Shown here: one piece after another, positions 1 to 5,532 of the stretch
Layout: every line of letters begins with the position of its first letter
How positions within the stretch are numbered: the stretch's first letter is position 1
Assembly: GCA_015229165.1 (NCBI GenBank)
Contig: JADGCD010000084.1
Coordinates: 1-8,256, forward strand
From: Nitrospinota bacterium
Lineage (GTDB): Bacteria; Nitrospinota_A; UBA7883; JADGGD01
Direction: 5' to 3'
Length of the DNA: 8,256 nucleotides
Notes under the pieces: model-generated
Told to the model about the DNA's origin: nothing
Databases searched by the model: none
The model's input: only the letters and a program-made list of their open reading frames with translations
Program-made: the position numbers and the translations under genes

Positions 1-57
1 AGCGTGACGCTCTGGACCGACGCCCGCTCGAGCCTGCTGGCGACGATTCGCTGGTGA
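1..57 (+). CDS. C-terminal end of an unknown protein (partial, 5' end outside window)
   Basis: The first frame is open from base 1 and stops at TGA 55-57, giving 18 residues that end SSLLATIRW. The alternating hydrophobic pattern and the terminal aromatic residue would suit the last strand of an outer-membrane beta-barrel, which would match the two barrel genes that follow, but 18 residues cannot establish a family. The stop lies just before a strong hairpin, so the gene converges on the minus-strand gene ending at 106. The alternative is that this is a chance open frame; another plus frame is also open through here. Confidence 0.35.
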   Translation, partial: SVTLWTDARSSLLATIRW

Positions 58-91
58 CAAAATTGGGGTGGAACCCGAAGGCCCCACCCCA
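58..91 (-). terminator. Rho-independent terminator with UUCG tetraloop
   Basis: Read on the minus strand, 91 down to 64 folds into a hairpin. The outer arms TGGGGTGG and CCACCCCA match perfectly; inside them two G-U wobble pairs and two C-G pairs close a TTCG loop, making a 12-bp stem in all. The stem is followed directly by ATTTTG (63-58), a short U-tract. The C(UUCG)G loop is the classic extra-stable tetraloop. It sits 15 bases after the stop of the minus-strand barrel gene (106-1131), which it should terminate. The plus strand has no T-run after the stem, so it is a one-way terminator as far as can be seen. Confidence 0.82.
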
Positions 92-105
92 TCCTCGGTC
101 GATCC

Positions 106-1131
106 TTAGAAACCGAACGAGACCTCCGCGCCGACCAGCGTGATGGAGCTGGTCTTGCCGTCGAAGGAGCGGGCCTCCATGTCCTTCTTCCCGTCGTCAG
201 AGAGGGGGAAGATCGCCTTGGCAAACCCGGTCAGCTTCAGACCGGCCAGCGCCGACGGGGAGTAGTCGAGGGCCACTTCCATCGACGACCGGTGGAGCCC
301 GGCGAAGCTTTTGCCGGTGGCGGTGGCGTGGTCGTCCCCGCTGACGGGCGCTTCGGCGGCGCTGGCGGCGCTCCGGTGGGTGTCGGCGGCCGGTTCGTGT
401 CCGGTGTCGGTGGTCTCGTCACCCGCGTCGGCGGTATGACCGGCGTCATGGCTGGCGACGATCCCGTCGGTCCGCAGATAGCCGAACCGTCCGTTGAACC
501 GCAAGCCGATCTCGCCGGTCAGGGGGCGGGCGTAGGCGACGCCTGCTTCGTAGAAGGAGCGCTTCTCGTGGTCGAGCTCCAGGTTGGCCAGCAGGTCGAC
601 GGTGGTATGCTCCGCCACCTGATACCCGGCGCCGATCTGGGCCTCGGTGGTGGTCAGGTTGTGGTTGGTGTGGTTCACCGAATTGTAGGCCGCCGACACG
701 AAGAACCCGTCGCCGTGATAGCCGACGTGGGGCGCCACTTCCCGTTCGAACTGCTCCTTGGAGGTGGAGGCGATCAGCCCGTGGACCCCGGCGTGGAAGC
801 CGTTACCGAAATTGTAGGAGAGTCCGGCGAAGCCTTTGGTGACCGTCTGGTCGGTGACGATGGCGCCGAACCGCTCGTAGCCGTTGGCCACACCGGCGCC
901 GATCTCGGCCGAGAGTCCGGCGTGATGATCCCCATGCCCTTCGCCATGCCCTTCAGGAGCCGCGTCGCCGTGTCCGGCGTGCGCGTCGGGGGCTGCCGGG
1001 TCGGCCATCGGCGCCGCGTGCCCTTCATGGGGGGCCGCTTCGTCGGCCATGGCGGGAGCGGCGGTCAGGGCCGCCGCGAAAAACGCATAGAACGCTGTTT
1101 TGATACCGTAATGCACAGTCCTTGCCCTCAT
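106..1131 (-). CDS. Secreted outer-membrane beta-barrel protein with two His-rich segments
   Basis: This 341-residue protein has a signal peptide (residues 1-29, ending AAPAMA before DEA) and is predicted to be exported. Residues 30-70 are a low-complexity stretch of His, Gly, Ala, Asp and Glu with eight histidines, including GHGEGHGDHH. From about 73 the sequence alternates hydrophobic and polar residues with many Gly, Tyr and Phe, as in beta-barrels, and it ends SFGF, the terminal-Phe signal used by the BAM machinery. A second acidic, His-containing insert (about 227-268, five histidines) interrupts the barrel and would form a large loop. The His-rich parts suggest metal binding, which is inference. 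No specific family is recognised. The ATG at 1131 has no clear ribosome site; a GTG at 1116, preceded by AAGGA, is a credible alternative start that keeps the signal peptide. The gene lies downstream of the Tsx-like gene on the same strand and ends at the UUCG terminator. Confidence 0.8.
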   Translation of the reverse strand: MRARTVHYGIKTAFYAFFAAALTAAPAMADEAAPHEGHAAPMADPAAPDAHAGHGDAAPEGHGEGHGDHHAGLSAEIGAGVANGYERFGAIVTDQTVTKGFAGLSYNFGNGFHAGVHGLIASTSKEQFEREVAPHVGYHGDGFFVSAAYNSVNHTNHNLTTTEAQIGAGYQVAEHTTVDLLANLELDHEKRSFYEAGVAYARPLTGEIGLRFNGRFGYLRTDGIVASHDAGHTADAGDETTDTGHEPAADTHRSAASAAEAPVSGDDHATATGKSFAGLHRSSMEVALDYSPSALAGLKLTGFAKAIFPLSDDGKKDMEARSFDGKTSSITLVGAEVSFGF

Positions 1132-1252
1132 GTGTAAAACGCTGTTGGTAATGAGCGAAACGCGCTCCGGGGAAACGCCCCTTGGCGAGGTACAGAAATA
1201 CCAATCCGCCGTCCCGTTGTCCAGCCTAATCGAATCGTAACAATTGGGCGAT
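1132..1252 (-). other. Intergenic region between two barrel genes, small inverted repeats
   Basis: This 121-bp gap separates two minus-strand genes. It holds a 6-bp inverted repeat, GAATCG (1232-1237) and CGATTC (1249-1254), which overlaps the stop of the upstream Tsx-like gene. No T-run follows it on the minus strand, so it is not a convincing terminator. A second small palindrome, GAGCG-5-CGCTC, lies at about 1154-1168, near the start of the His-rich barrel gene. No good sigma-70 promoter was found. The downstream gene may be co-transcribed with the Tsx-like gene or have its own regulated promoter. Confidence 0.35.
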
Positions 1253-2050
1253 TCAGAGCCGCCAGACCAGCAGCAGAAGCCCCCGGTTCTCGTCAACGCT
1301 CTCGTCCCCCAGCTTGTTGAGCCAGAGGAGCCACTCCACCCCCCCGAAGAGCCGCCCCGGGCTGCCCAGAAGGCTCGCGCCCAGATCGTACCGGAGCTGC
1401 GGCTGGGCCAGAAACCACGCGGGGAGGGGAGCGCCGAACTGGTCGGTTCGTGCGCCGATATATTCGGCGTGTCCCTCCAGCGAGAAGGCATGGTCCCCCA
1501 CGGAGAAGGGGACGCCCCAACTGAAATCGGCCATGAAACTGTCGCTCTCCGACGGGGCGCCCCCCGAATCGACGCCGGGGGAGTCGTCAAGGTAGGCGGT
1601 CAGGTCGAGGTTGGCGAAGGCGAATCCGGGGAGGTCGAGAGCGAACCTAAGCCCCGGAAGCCACTTCCTGACGTTGGCGTCGGCGCCGACGTTCACCCCC
1701 GCGACCAGCCCTATGTCCCGGACCGGTCCGAAGGCCAGCGGACCGCCGGTGAGGGCGCCCGCCATGAAGCTGACGTACAGCTCCCCGTAGACGTCCTGAT
1801 CGTTGAACCGGTCGGGCGTGTCGTCCTGCAGGAAGTCGACGAAGAAGAAGTAGTCGCCAAGGTCGTGTCCCCCCGCCCCCTGCAGGGTGACGATGTCGGT
1901 GGCGGCGCTCGCGCCTCCGGCGAAAGAGGGGGCCGCCACCGGTCCCCGTTGGTAGTGCAGCTCCGTCACCGACCAGACGGCGGCGCGGGCCGGGAGGGCC
2001 AGCGAGACGCAGACGAACAGAAGCGGCGCAAAGATCGGTCGCGGTTTCAT
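1253..2050 (-). CDS. Tsx-like outer-membrane channel protein
   Basis: This 265-residue protein has a clear signal peptide (1-23, MKPRP then a hydrophobic core ending in PARA). The mature part fits the Tsx family of 12-strand nucleoside-type channels. It has an early aromatic HDLGDYFFFVDF segment (62-73), VYGELYVSF (88-95), and a C-terminal pattern AQPQLRYDLG (215-224), then GGVEW, NKLG and DEN before the last strand, which recalls the end of Tsx homologues. The length is normal for the family. The ATG at 2050 was chosen because the signal peptide begins there; the 28 codons upstream in frame are not protein-like. The ribosome site is weak (GGA). Transport of nucleosides or other small solutes is inferred from the family only; the last residues (VWRL) are not the usual terminal Phe. 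It lies upstream of the His-rich barrel gene and may share its transcript. Confidence 0.78.
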   Translation of the reverse strand: MKPRPIFAPLLFVCVSLALPARAAVWSVTELHYQRGPVAAPSFAGGASAATDIVTLQGAGGHDLGDYFFFVDFLQDDTPDRFNDQDVYGELYVSFMAGALTGGPLAFGPVRDIGLVAGVNVGADANVRKWLPGLRFALDLPGFAFANLDLTAYLDDSPGVDSGGAPSESDSFMADFSWGVPFSVGDHAFSLEGHAEYIGARTDQFGAPLPAWFLAQPQLRYDLGASLLGSPGRLFGGVEWLLWLNKLGDESVDENRGLLLLVWRL

Positions 2051-2085
2051 GGGTGGTCCGAAAAGAGGGCTCCGGGAACCGTTCG

Positions 2086-2091
2086 ATTCTA
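2086..2091 (-). promoter_or_regulatory. Possible extended -10 promoter of the Tsx-like gene
   Basis: On the minus strand, TGG-TAGAAT matches the -10 consensus at five of six positions and carries the TGn extension. It lies about 35 bases before the start at 2050. The -35 position 17 bases upstream is poor (GGTCAT), which the extended -10 could offset. The rest of this 160-bp gap (2051-2210) holds a 6-bp inverted repeat, ACGAGC (2182-2187) and GCTCGT (2197-2202), just past the stop of the next gene upstream. That repeat has no T-tract and is at best a weak terminator. Confidence 0.35.
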
Positions 2092-2210
2092 CCATCCCCG
2101 CCCTATGGATGACCGCCATCGGAGAGGCGCGCATGCGGCCATGCGGGCAGGCCGCCGATCGCTGCCGCCCGCCCCCGTCGGACGAGCGGAGGGGAGGCTC
2201 GTGTATACCG

Positions 2211-2780
2211 TCAGGCGACCGGCTCGACGATGCCGACGAGCCGACCGACGACGGCCCCCAGCGCGGTGGCGGGGGTGATGCGGGGGATGAGGTTGCGCGT
2301 TCCGTCGTCGTCGGCCTTCAGGTAGACGGCGTCATCTCCCCGGTGGTAGACCAGTTTGCACAGGGTCATGCCGATGACCGGCAGGTCGAATACATACTCG
2401 ACCGGCCAGACGAAGGATGAAATGTCCCCCCCCCAGTGACGGTCCACCAACGCCACACGCCCGTCCGCCAGCCGGACCGCGCCGATCCGCCCCTTGCCGA
2501 TCCTTTCCGCCAGCGGCCCCTCCGGGGAGAGGGTCGTCAATTCCCCCTTGACCGGCGCGGGGGGGAGCGAGGCGTCCCGCGCGGGTGTTTCCCCCGCAGG
2601 GGTTGACAGGGCTTTCTTCACACGGGGAAGGGGGGTTTTCTTCTTTTCGGCCAGTTCGGCGGTCGGCGATGGGGCGGGAATCGGGGCCGCTTTCCGTTTC
2701 GGCGCGGGGGCGGGTGTCTCCTGCCCCGTTTCAATGGCGCGCCGCTCCCGTAGCTTGTCGGTCAGGCTCTTTCGTGTCAT
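2211..2780 (-). CDS. S24/S26 peptidase-like C-terminal domain protein with Pro/Ala/Lys-rich N-terminus
   Basis: This 189-residue protein has two parts. Residues 1-80 are charged and disordered-looking (MTRKSLTDKLRERR, then repeated Pro, Ala and Lys). Residues 95-189 form a compact beta-type domain with KLVYHRGDDAVYLKADDD (142-159) and AVVGRLVGI (176-184). This recalls the C-terminal half of S24/S26 peptidases (LexA or signal-peptidase fold), where an HR strand, a KGD-like turn and a final GRV strand occur. No SxxP-type catalytic serine motif is visible, so it is probably not an active peptidase and may be a binding domain; this is inference. The ATG overlaps the TGA of the ParA-like gene by four bases (ATGA) and has a GGAG site eight bases upstream inside that gene, so the two are translationally coupled. 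It contains a run of nine G at 2426-2434. No membrane segment is seen. Confidence 0.7.
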   Translation of the reverse strand: MTRKSLTDKLRERRAIETGQETPAPAPKRKAAPIPAPSPTAELAEKKKTPLPRVKKALSTPAGETPARDASLPPAPVKGELTTLSPEGPLAERIGKGRIGAVRLADGRVALVDRHWGGDISSFVWPVEYVFDLPVIGMTLCKLVYHRGDDAVYLKADDDGTRNLIPRITPATALGAVVGRLVGIVEPVA

Positions 2781-3490
2781 CGCTTGCTCTCCATTCGGTC
2801 GATCTCGTCGGCCAGTTGTTCGAAAGGGCGCCCCATGGCCCCGGCGTAGGCGTGGACCGGCTCCTTGAAAAAGGACGCTTGGTTGATCTTCTCGGAACGG
2901 GGGATCAAGGTCCGGGCCAGTCGCTCCCGGAGCCGGTAGGTCTCGATGAGCATGATGGCCGCCCCCATGGTCTGGCTGGCGCGGACGTTGACCATGTTCA
3001 GGACCACCAGAAATGGTTTTCCCATCTCCCGGGCCAGCTCCCCCATCTGGGCGGCATGCTGGAGCGAGAGACCATCGGCCAGGGCCGGGACGATCCAGAG
3101 GTCGGAGACTTCGAGAAACGGCAGATGGTTGAGGGCGTTGGGGCCCGCGTCGATGATGACCACCTCGCCCCCGGCCGCCAGAGCCTCCCGGTGGGCCACC
3201 CGGGCCTTGTCGGAGAGGTGGCCGTTCAGGTCGAGCCCGGCGGTGGTGGCTTTCAGGCTCCGGCCGGGTGCGTCGGCCCATACCGGCGTGGCCGTCGGAT
3301 CGAGGAACGCCACGGTGGGGGCGCTTGCTGCGTCGTCGAGAGCCAGCAGCTCCGTAAGGCTCCCTTGCGGGTCGGCGTCGACGAGCGCCACCGACCGACC
3401 GCGGCGCAGATAGGCGTCGGCCAGGTTGAAGGCGAGCGTGGTCTTTCCCACCCCCCCCTTCATGTTCGAGACGCTGATTATCAGTCCCAT
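2777..3490 (-). CDS. ParA/MinD-family P-loop ATPase
   Basis: This 237-residue protein is a deviant-Walker ATPase of the ParA/MinD superfamily. The Walker A motif KGGVGKTT (11-18) carries the signature lysine K11 as well as K16. The A' motif LVDADPQGS (36-44) and the Walker B strand VVIIDAGP (110-117) follow at the usual spacing. VPALADGLSL (134-143) corresponds to the region after switch II, and VLNMVN (163-168) to the NxxN base-recognition region. Such ATPases dimerise on ATP and position DNA, proteins or complexes. Its length is near that of short ParA/Soj-type proteins, with no N-terminal HTH, so it is not a plasmid type Ia ParA. No ParB gene is adjacent; the coupled S24/S26-like protein may be its partner. 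The start at 3490 has GGGAG six bases upstream; the much longer frame upstream of it is a shadow of the opposite-strand gene. A run of eight G (3451-3458) lies in the Walker A codons. Confidence 0.93.
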   Translation of the reverse strand: MGLIISVSNMKGGVGKTTLAFNLADAYLRRGRSVALVDADPQGSLTELLALDDAASAPTVAFLDPTATPVWADAPGRSLKATTAGLDLNGHLSDKARVAHREALAAGGEVVIIDAGPNALNHLPFLEVSDLWIVPALADGLSLQHAAQMGELAREMGKPFLVVLNMVNVRASQTMGAAIMLIETYRLRERLARTLIPRSEKINQASFFKEPVHAYAGAMGRPFEQLADEIDRMESKR

Positions 3491-3520
3491 CGCCGTCTCC
3501 CGTATAACGCTTCTGGGGCG

Positions 3521-3526
3521 ATTATA
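3521..3526 (-). promoter_or_regulatory. Consensus -10 box of the ParA-like gene in the divergent control region
   Basis: The minus strand has a perfect TATAAT at 3526-3521, with a weak -35 (TTGGAG, spacer 15, or GTTGGA, spacer 16). It lies about 30 bases before the ParA-like start at 3490. The 178-bp gap (3491-3668) also serves the plus-strand operon. For that side only a weak extended -10 (TGG-TATTAA, 3560-3568, no good -35) was seen. Possible operator-like repeats are CCAC-7-GTGG at 3548-3562 and a perfect hairpin, GCCGG-ACAA-CCGGC, at 3619-3632 in the presumed leader of the amphi-Trp gene. Confidence 0.5.
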
Positions 3527-3668
3527 GCGGCCAAGCAGCGCCTCCAACCACGACGGGAGTGGTATTAACCGATTACGAACGCACGGCCGAAGCCTTCGCG
3601 GGTAGGGTATGCGTGTGGGCCGGACAACCGGCGTCAACGAGACACCATCATTCCAGGAGCGACAAGAC

Positions 3669-3998
3669 ATGAGCGAAAAAAAGCGGGTGGGAGTGAGCCT
3701 GACCGTCAGCCTTCCCTCGGCCATCAGAGCCATCGAGGATCTGCTTGCCAGCCTGAAGGCGGGGACGGTCTGCATCATCCGGGGCGACGAATATGTCACC
3801 TTGAAGCCGGAAAACGAGGTCGATCTCGAAATCAGCGGCGTGGACAAAAAGGGGAAAGGCTCCCTCAAGCTGGAACTGGCCTGGCGCCGTCACGAAGTCG
3901 CCCCGGAGATCGCCGAAGAGAGCTTCGTCATCACCTCCACCGAGCCCCCTCCTCCCGCCGAGCCGGTGGCCGCCATTCCCGACGAGACCAACGAGTGA
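3669..3998 (+). CDS. Amphi-Trp domain protein 1 (GAK system)
   Basis: This is a 109-residue cytoplasmic protein with no signal peptide or membrane segment. It fits the amphi-Trp domain: an amphipathic helix IRAIEDLLASLKAGTV (19-34), strands with IIRGDEYVTLKP (36-47), then VDLEISGVDKKGKGSLKLEL (51-70), ending at the conserved Trp72 (LAWRR). A later SFVI (85-88) is shared with the second amphi-Trp protein in this operon. The last 20 residues are Pro-rich and acidic. The family is defined by its alternating pattern and single Trp; its biochemical role is unknown, though it co-occurs with ATP-grasp and HprK-related kinase genes (GAK system, from memory). The ATG at 3669 was chosen because AGGAG (3655-3659) lies nine bases before it; the 20 codons upstream in frame are not protein-like. 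It is the first gene of the operon, 85 bp ahead of the PHP gene. Confidence 0.85.
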   Translation: MSEKKRVGVSLTVSLPSAIRAIEDLLASLKAGTVCIIRGDEYVTLKPENEVDLEISGVDKKGKGSLKLELAWRRHEVAPEIAEESFVITSTEPPPPAEPVAAIPDETNE

Positions 3999-4083
3999 AC
4001 ATGACGACGCGGCCCGCGACTCCTGCGACCGGCGCCTTATCGCTTCCCGGATGTCCCCAACGGGGGCGTGGACGAGAAGGCCG

Positions 4084-5223
4084 ATGAGCGCACCCCGCAA
4101 GCCCCTTCCGGCCTCCCTCTTCGCCCCCGAGGTGAACGAGGAGGATGTCGCCGCTTTTCGGGATCTGGTCAGTCTCGACCTGATCCCGGAACAGGTGGCG
4201 CAGGTTGTCACCCCGGCGTCGGTCTATCCGGCCCAGCGGCAGGTGGTGGCGACCCACTGGCACCCGGAACATGTCCCGATGGAGCTGATCCGGCGTCGGG
4301 TGGACGCCATGTTTCCCGGGAAGAAAGAGGAACTGATCATCCCCACGCAGCACAACGTCGTCATGGAATGGGACGGATACGCCGGGGTGGAGGTCGACTG
4401 CTACTCCCGCGGCTTCTCGCGGAAGGTGCAACTGTTGATCCACGCCAAGGCCGAGCGGCTGGCCGAGGCCCACACGTTCCGCTCCATGCTGGAGCATACC
4501 CGCCGCTACCGCGCCAGCCAGCTCTACGAATTCCTCGACAGCCTGGTCCTCCCCGCCCATGCGGCGCGGGTGGAGAAGGGGGCCGCCGAAACCGGCGCAT
4601 GCAAAGAGGTGGTCGCCTTCTGTCGGGCCTACGCGCTGCGGCTCAAGCGGATGCTGGTCGACTACGCCCACGACACCCCGGCCGATGTGATCAAGAACAA
4701 GCTGATCGCCCACTATGTGGATACCGCCCGGGGGGTGGCCGGAGACCTGTTCGTCGAGCGGGCGCAGACCTTCCTGAAGGCGGTCAAGAAACTCGTGAAG
4801 GATCAGTTCCCCCTTCAGTACTTCTATTTGACGTCGGAGATCATCGAAGAGGCCCGCTCGCTCGGGTGCGGCATCGTCATTCCCCACCCGGAGCAGTTCT
4901 GGCCCATCCTGCTGGCCGACTACGACGTGGACGGGTATGAAGTCTGGAACCCGCAGTCGCGGGAGTATACCGAATTCCTGATCCAGGTGGTCCGTCGGCA
5001 CAACGCCGCCGGTCGGACGAGCAAGCCGTTGCTGATCTTCATGGGGGACGATTGTCATATGGGGGAAAAAACCCGTCCCTCCCGTTACCAGAACCAGGAA
5101 AAAACCGCCCGGGAGATCGGCTACCAGCCGGCCTGGGACGAGGCGCCGATCATGAAAGCGCTGGGCGCGTCCGGCGTCACCCCCTCGACGGTTATCGCCC
5201 AATACCGGGAACGACTCAACTAA
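4084..5223 (+). CDS. PHP-type metal-dependent phosphoesterase-like protein
   Basis: This 379-residue cytoplasmic protein appears to be a PHP (polymerase and histidinol phosphatase) fold hydrolase. Motif I is THWHPEH (57-63, HxH plus a further His), motif II is IPTQHN (86-91), motif III is the strand IVIPHPEQFW (264-273), and motif IV is MGDDCH (320-325) with the DxH pair D323/H325. These would ligate two or three metal ions for phosphoester hydrolysis. Between motifs II and III lies a helical insert (about 115-250, rich in Arg, Lys, Leu and Ala), much longer than in small PHP enzymes. VDGYEVWNPQS (283-292) resembles the strand after motif III that defines the specific member. The substrate is unknown; in this operon a phosphatase acting against the kinase-like fusion is inferred. 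The start at 4084 is preceded by GAGAAGG, close to the ATG (three bases); an ATG at 4051 would add 11 residues but has no ribosome site. Eighteen bases separate it from amphi-Trp 2. Confidence 0.82.
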   Translation: MSAPRKPLPASLFAPEVNEEDVAAFRDLVSLDLIPEQVAQVVTPASVYPAQRQVVATHWHPEHVPMELIRRRVDAMFPGKKEELIIPTQHNVVMEWDGYAGVEVDCYSRGFSRKVQLLIHAKAERLAEAHTFRSMLEHTRRYRASQLYEFLDSLVLPAHAARVEKGAAETGACKEVVAFCRAYALRLKRMLVDYAHDTPADVIKNKLIAHYVDTARGVAGDLFVERAQTFLKAVKKLVKDQFPLQYFYLTSEIIEEARSLGCGIVIPHPEQFWPILLADYDVDGYEVWNPQSREYTEFLIQVVRRHNAAGRTSKPLLIFMGDDCHMGEKTRPSRYQNQEKTAREIGYQPAWDEAPIMKALGASGVTPSTVIAQYRERLN

Positions 5224-5241
5224 CCATGCGGAGTGTGTGCC

Positions 5242-5532
5242 ATGTCCAAGAACGACGACCAGTTCGGCTATGAATCGCTGCAAGACCGGGAATCGATCGT
5301 CAAGTATCTCGCCGCCCTCAACGAAGGGTTCGCCGCAGGACAGCTCCTTTTCGGGAGCCGTCAGAAGCAATTGGCCCTCGCGCCGCAGGGGCTCATCAAG
5401 TTCGACGTGGAAGGAAAGCGCAAGGACGGGCAGGTGAAGCTGAAGATGAAGTTCTCGTGGAAGGAGGAGAGCCGTCCGCTCACCGATTCCGAGGACGGTT
5501 CGTTTGTCATCAAGGGAGCCACGAACGGCTGA
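5242..5532 (+). CDS. Amphi-Trp domain protein 2 (GAK system)
   Basis: This 96-residue cytoplasmic protein is a second, divergent amphi-Trp domain protein. It has a helix RESIVKYLAALNEGFAAGQL (16-35), strands with KQLALAPQGLIKFDVEGKRK (42-61), then QVKLKMKFSW (64-73) with the conserved Trp73, and SFVIK (87-91), which matches SFVI in amphi-Trp 1. It lacks the Pro-rich tail of that protein, and apart from the shared pattern the two are clearly different. The ATG at 5242 has GGAG (5230-5233) eight bases upstream, which favours it over the in-frame GTG at 5233. Its TGA (5530-5532) shares one base with the ATG of the PhoU-APH gene, so the pair is probably translated together. It may be a dedicated partner of the fusion protein, but that is inference. 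Confidence 0.85.
   Translation: MSKNDDQFGYESLQDRESIVKYLAALNEGFAAGQLLFGSRQKQLALAPQGLIKFDVEGKRKDGQVKLKMKFSWKEESRPLTDSEDGSFVIKGATNG

Noticed and set aside
292..1137. 281-codon open frame on the plus strand
   Set aside because: It is antisense to the His-rich barrel gene. Its Gly/Val-rich translation reflects the complementary codons.
1232..1254. Terminator after the Tsx-like gene
   Set aside because: The 6-bp inverted repeat overlaps the stop codon and has no T-tract on the minus strand.
1244..2278. 344-codon open frame on the plus strand
   Set aside because: It is antisense to the Tsx-like gene, which has a signal peptide and a family pattern; the plus translation is Arg/Pro/Gly-rich without motifs.
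3491..3868. N-terminal extension of the ParA-like protein by about 126 codons
   Set aside because: The extension overlaps the amphi-Trp 1 gene and the divergent promoter region. The start at 3490 has a good ribosome site and the usual ParA N-terminus.
3931..5370. 479-codon open frame on the minus strand
   Set aside because: It lies antisense to the PHP and amphi-Trp genes, whose plus-strand frames have clear family motifs. Long antisense frames are common at this GC content.
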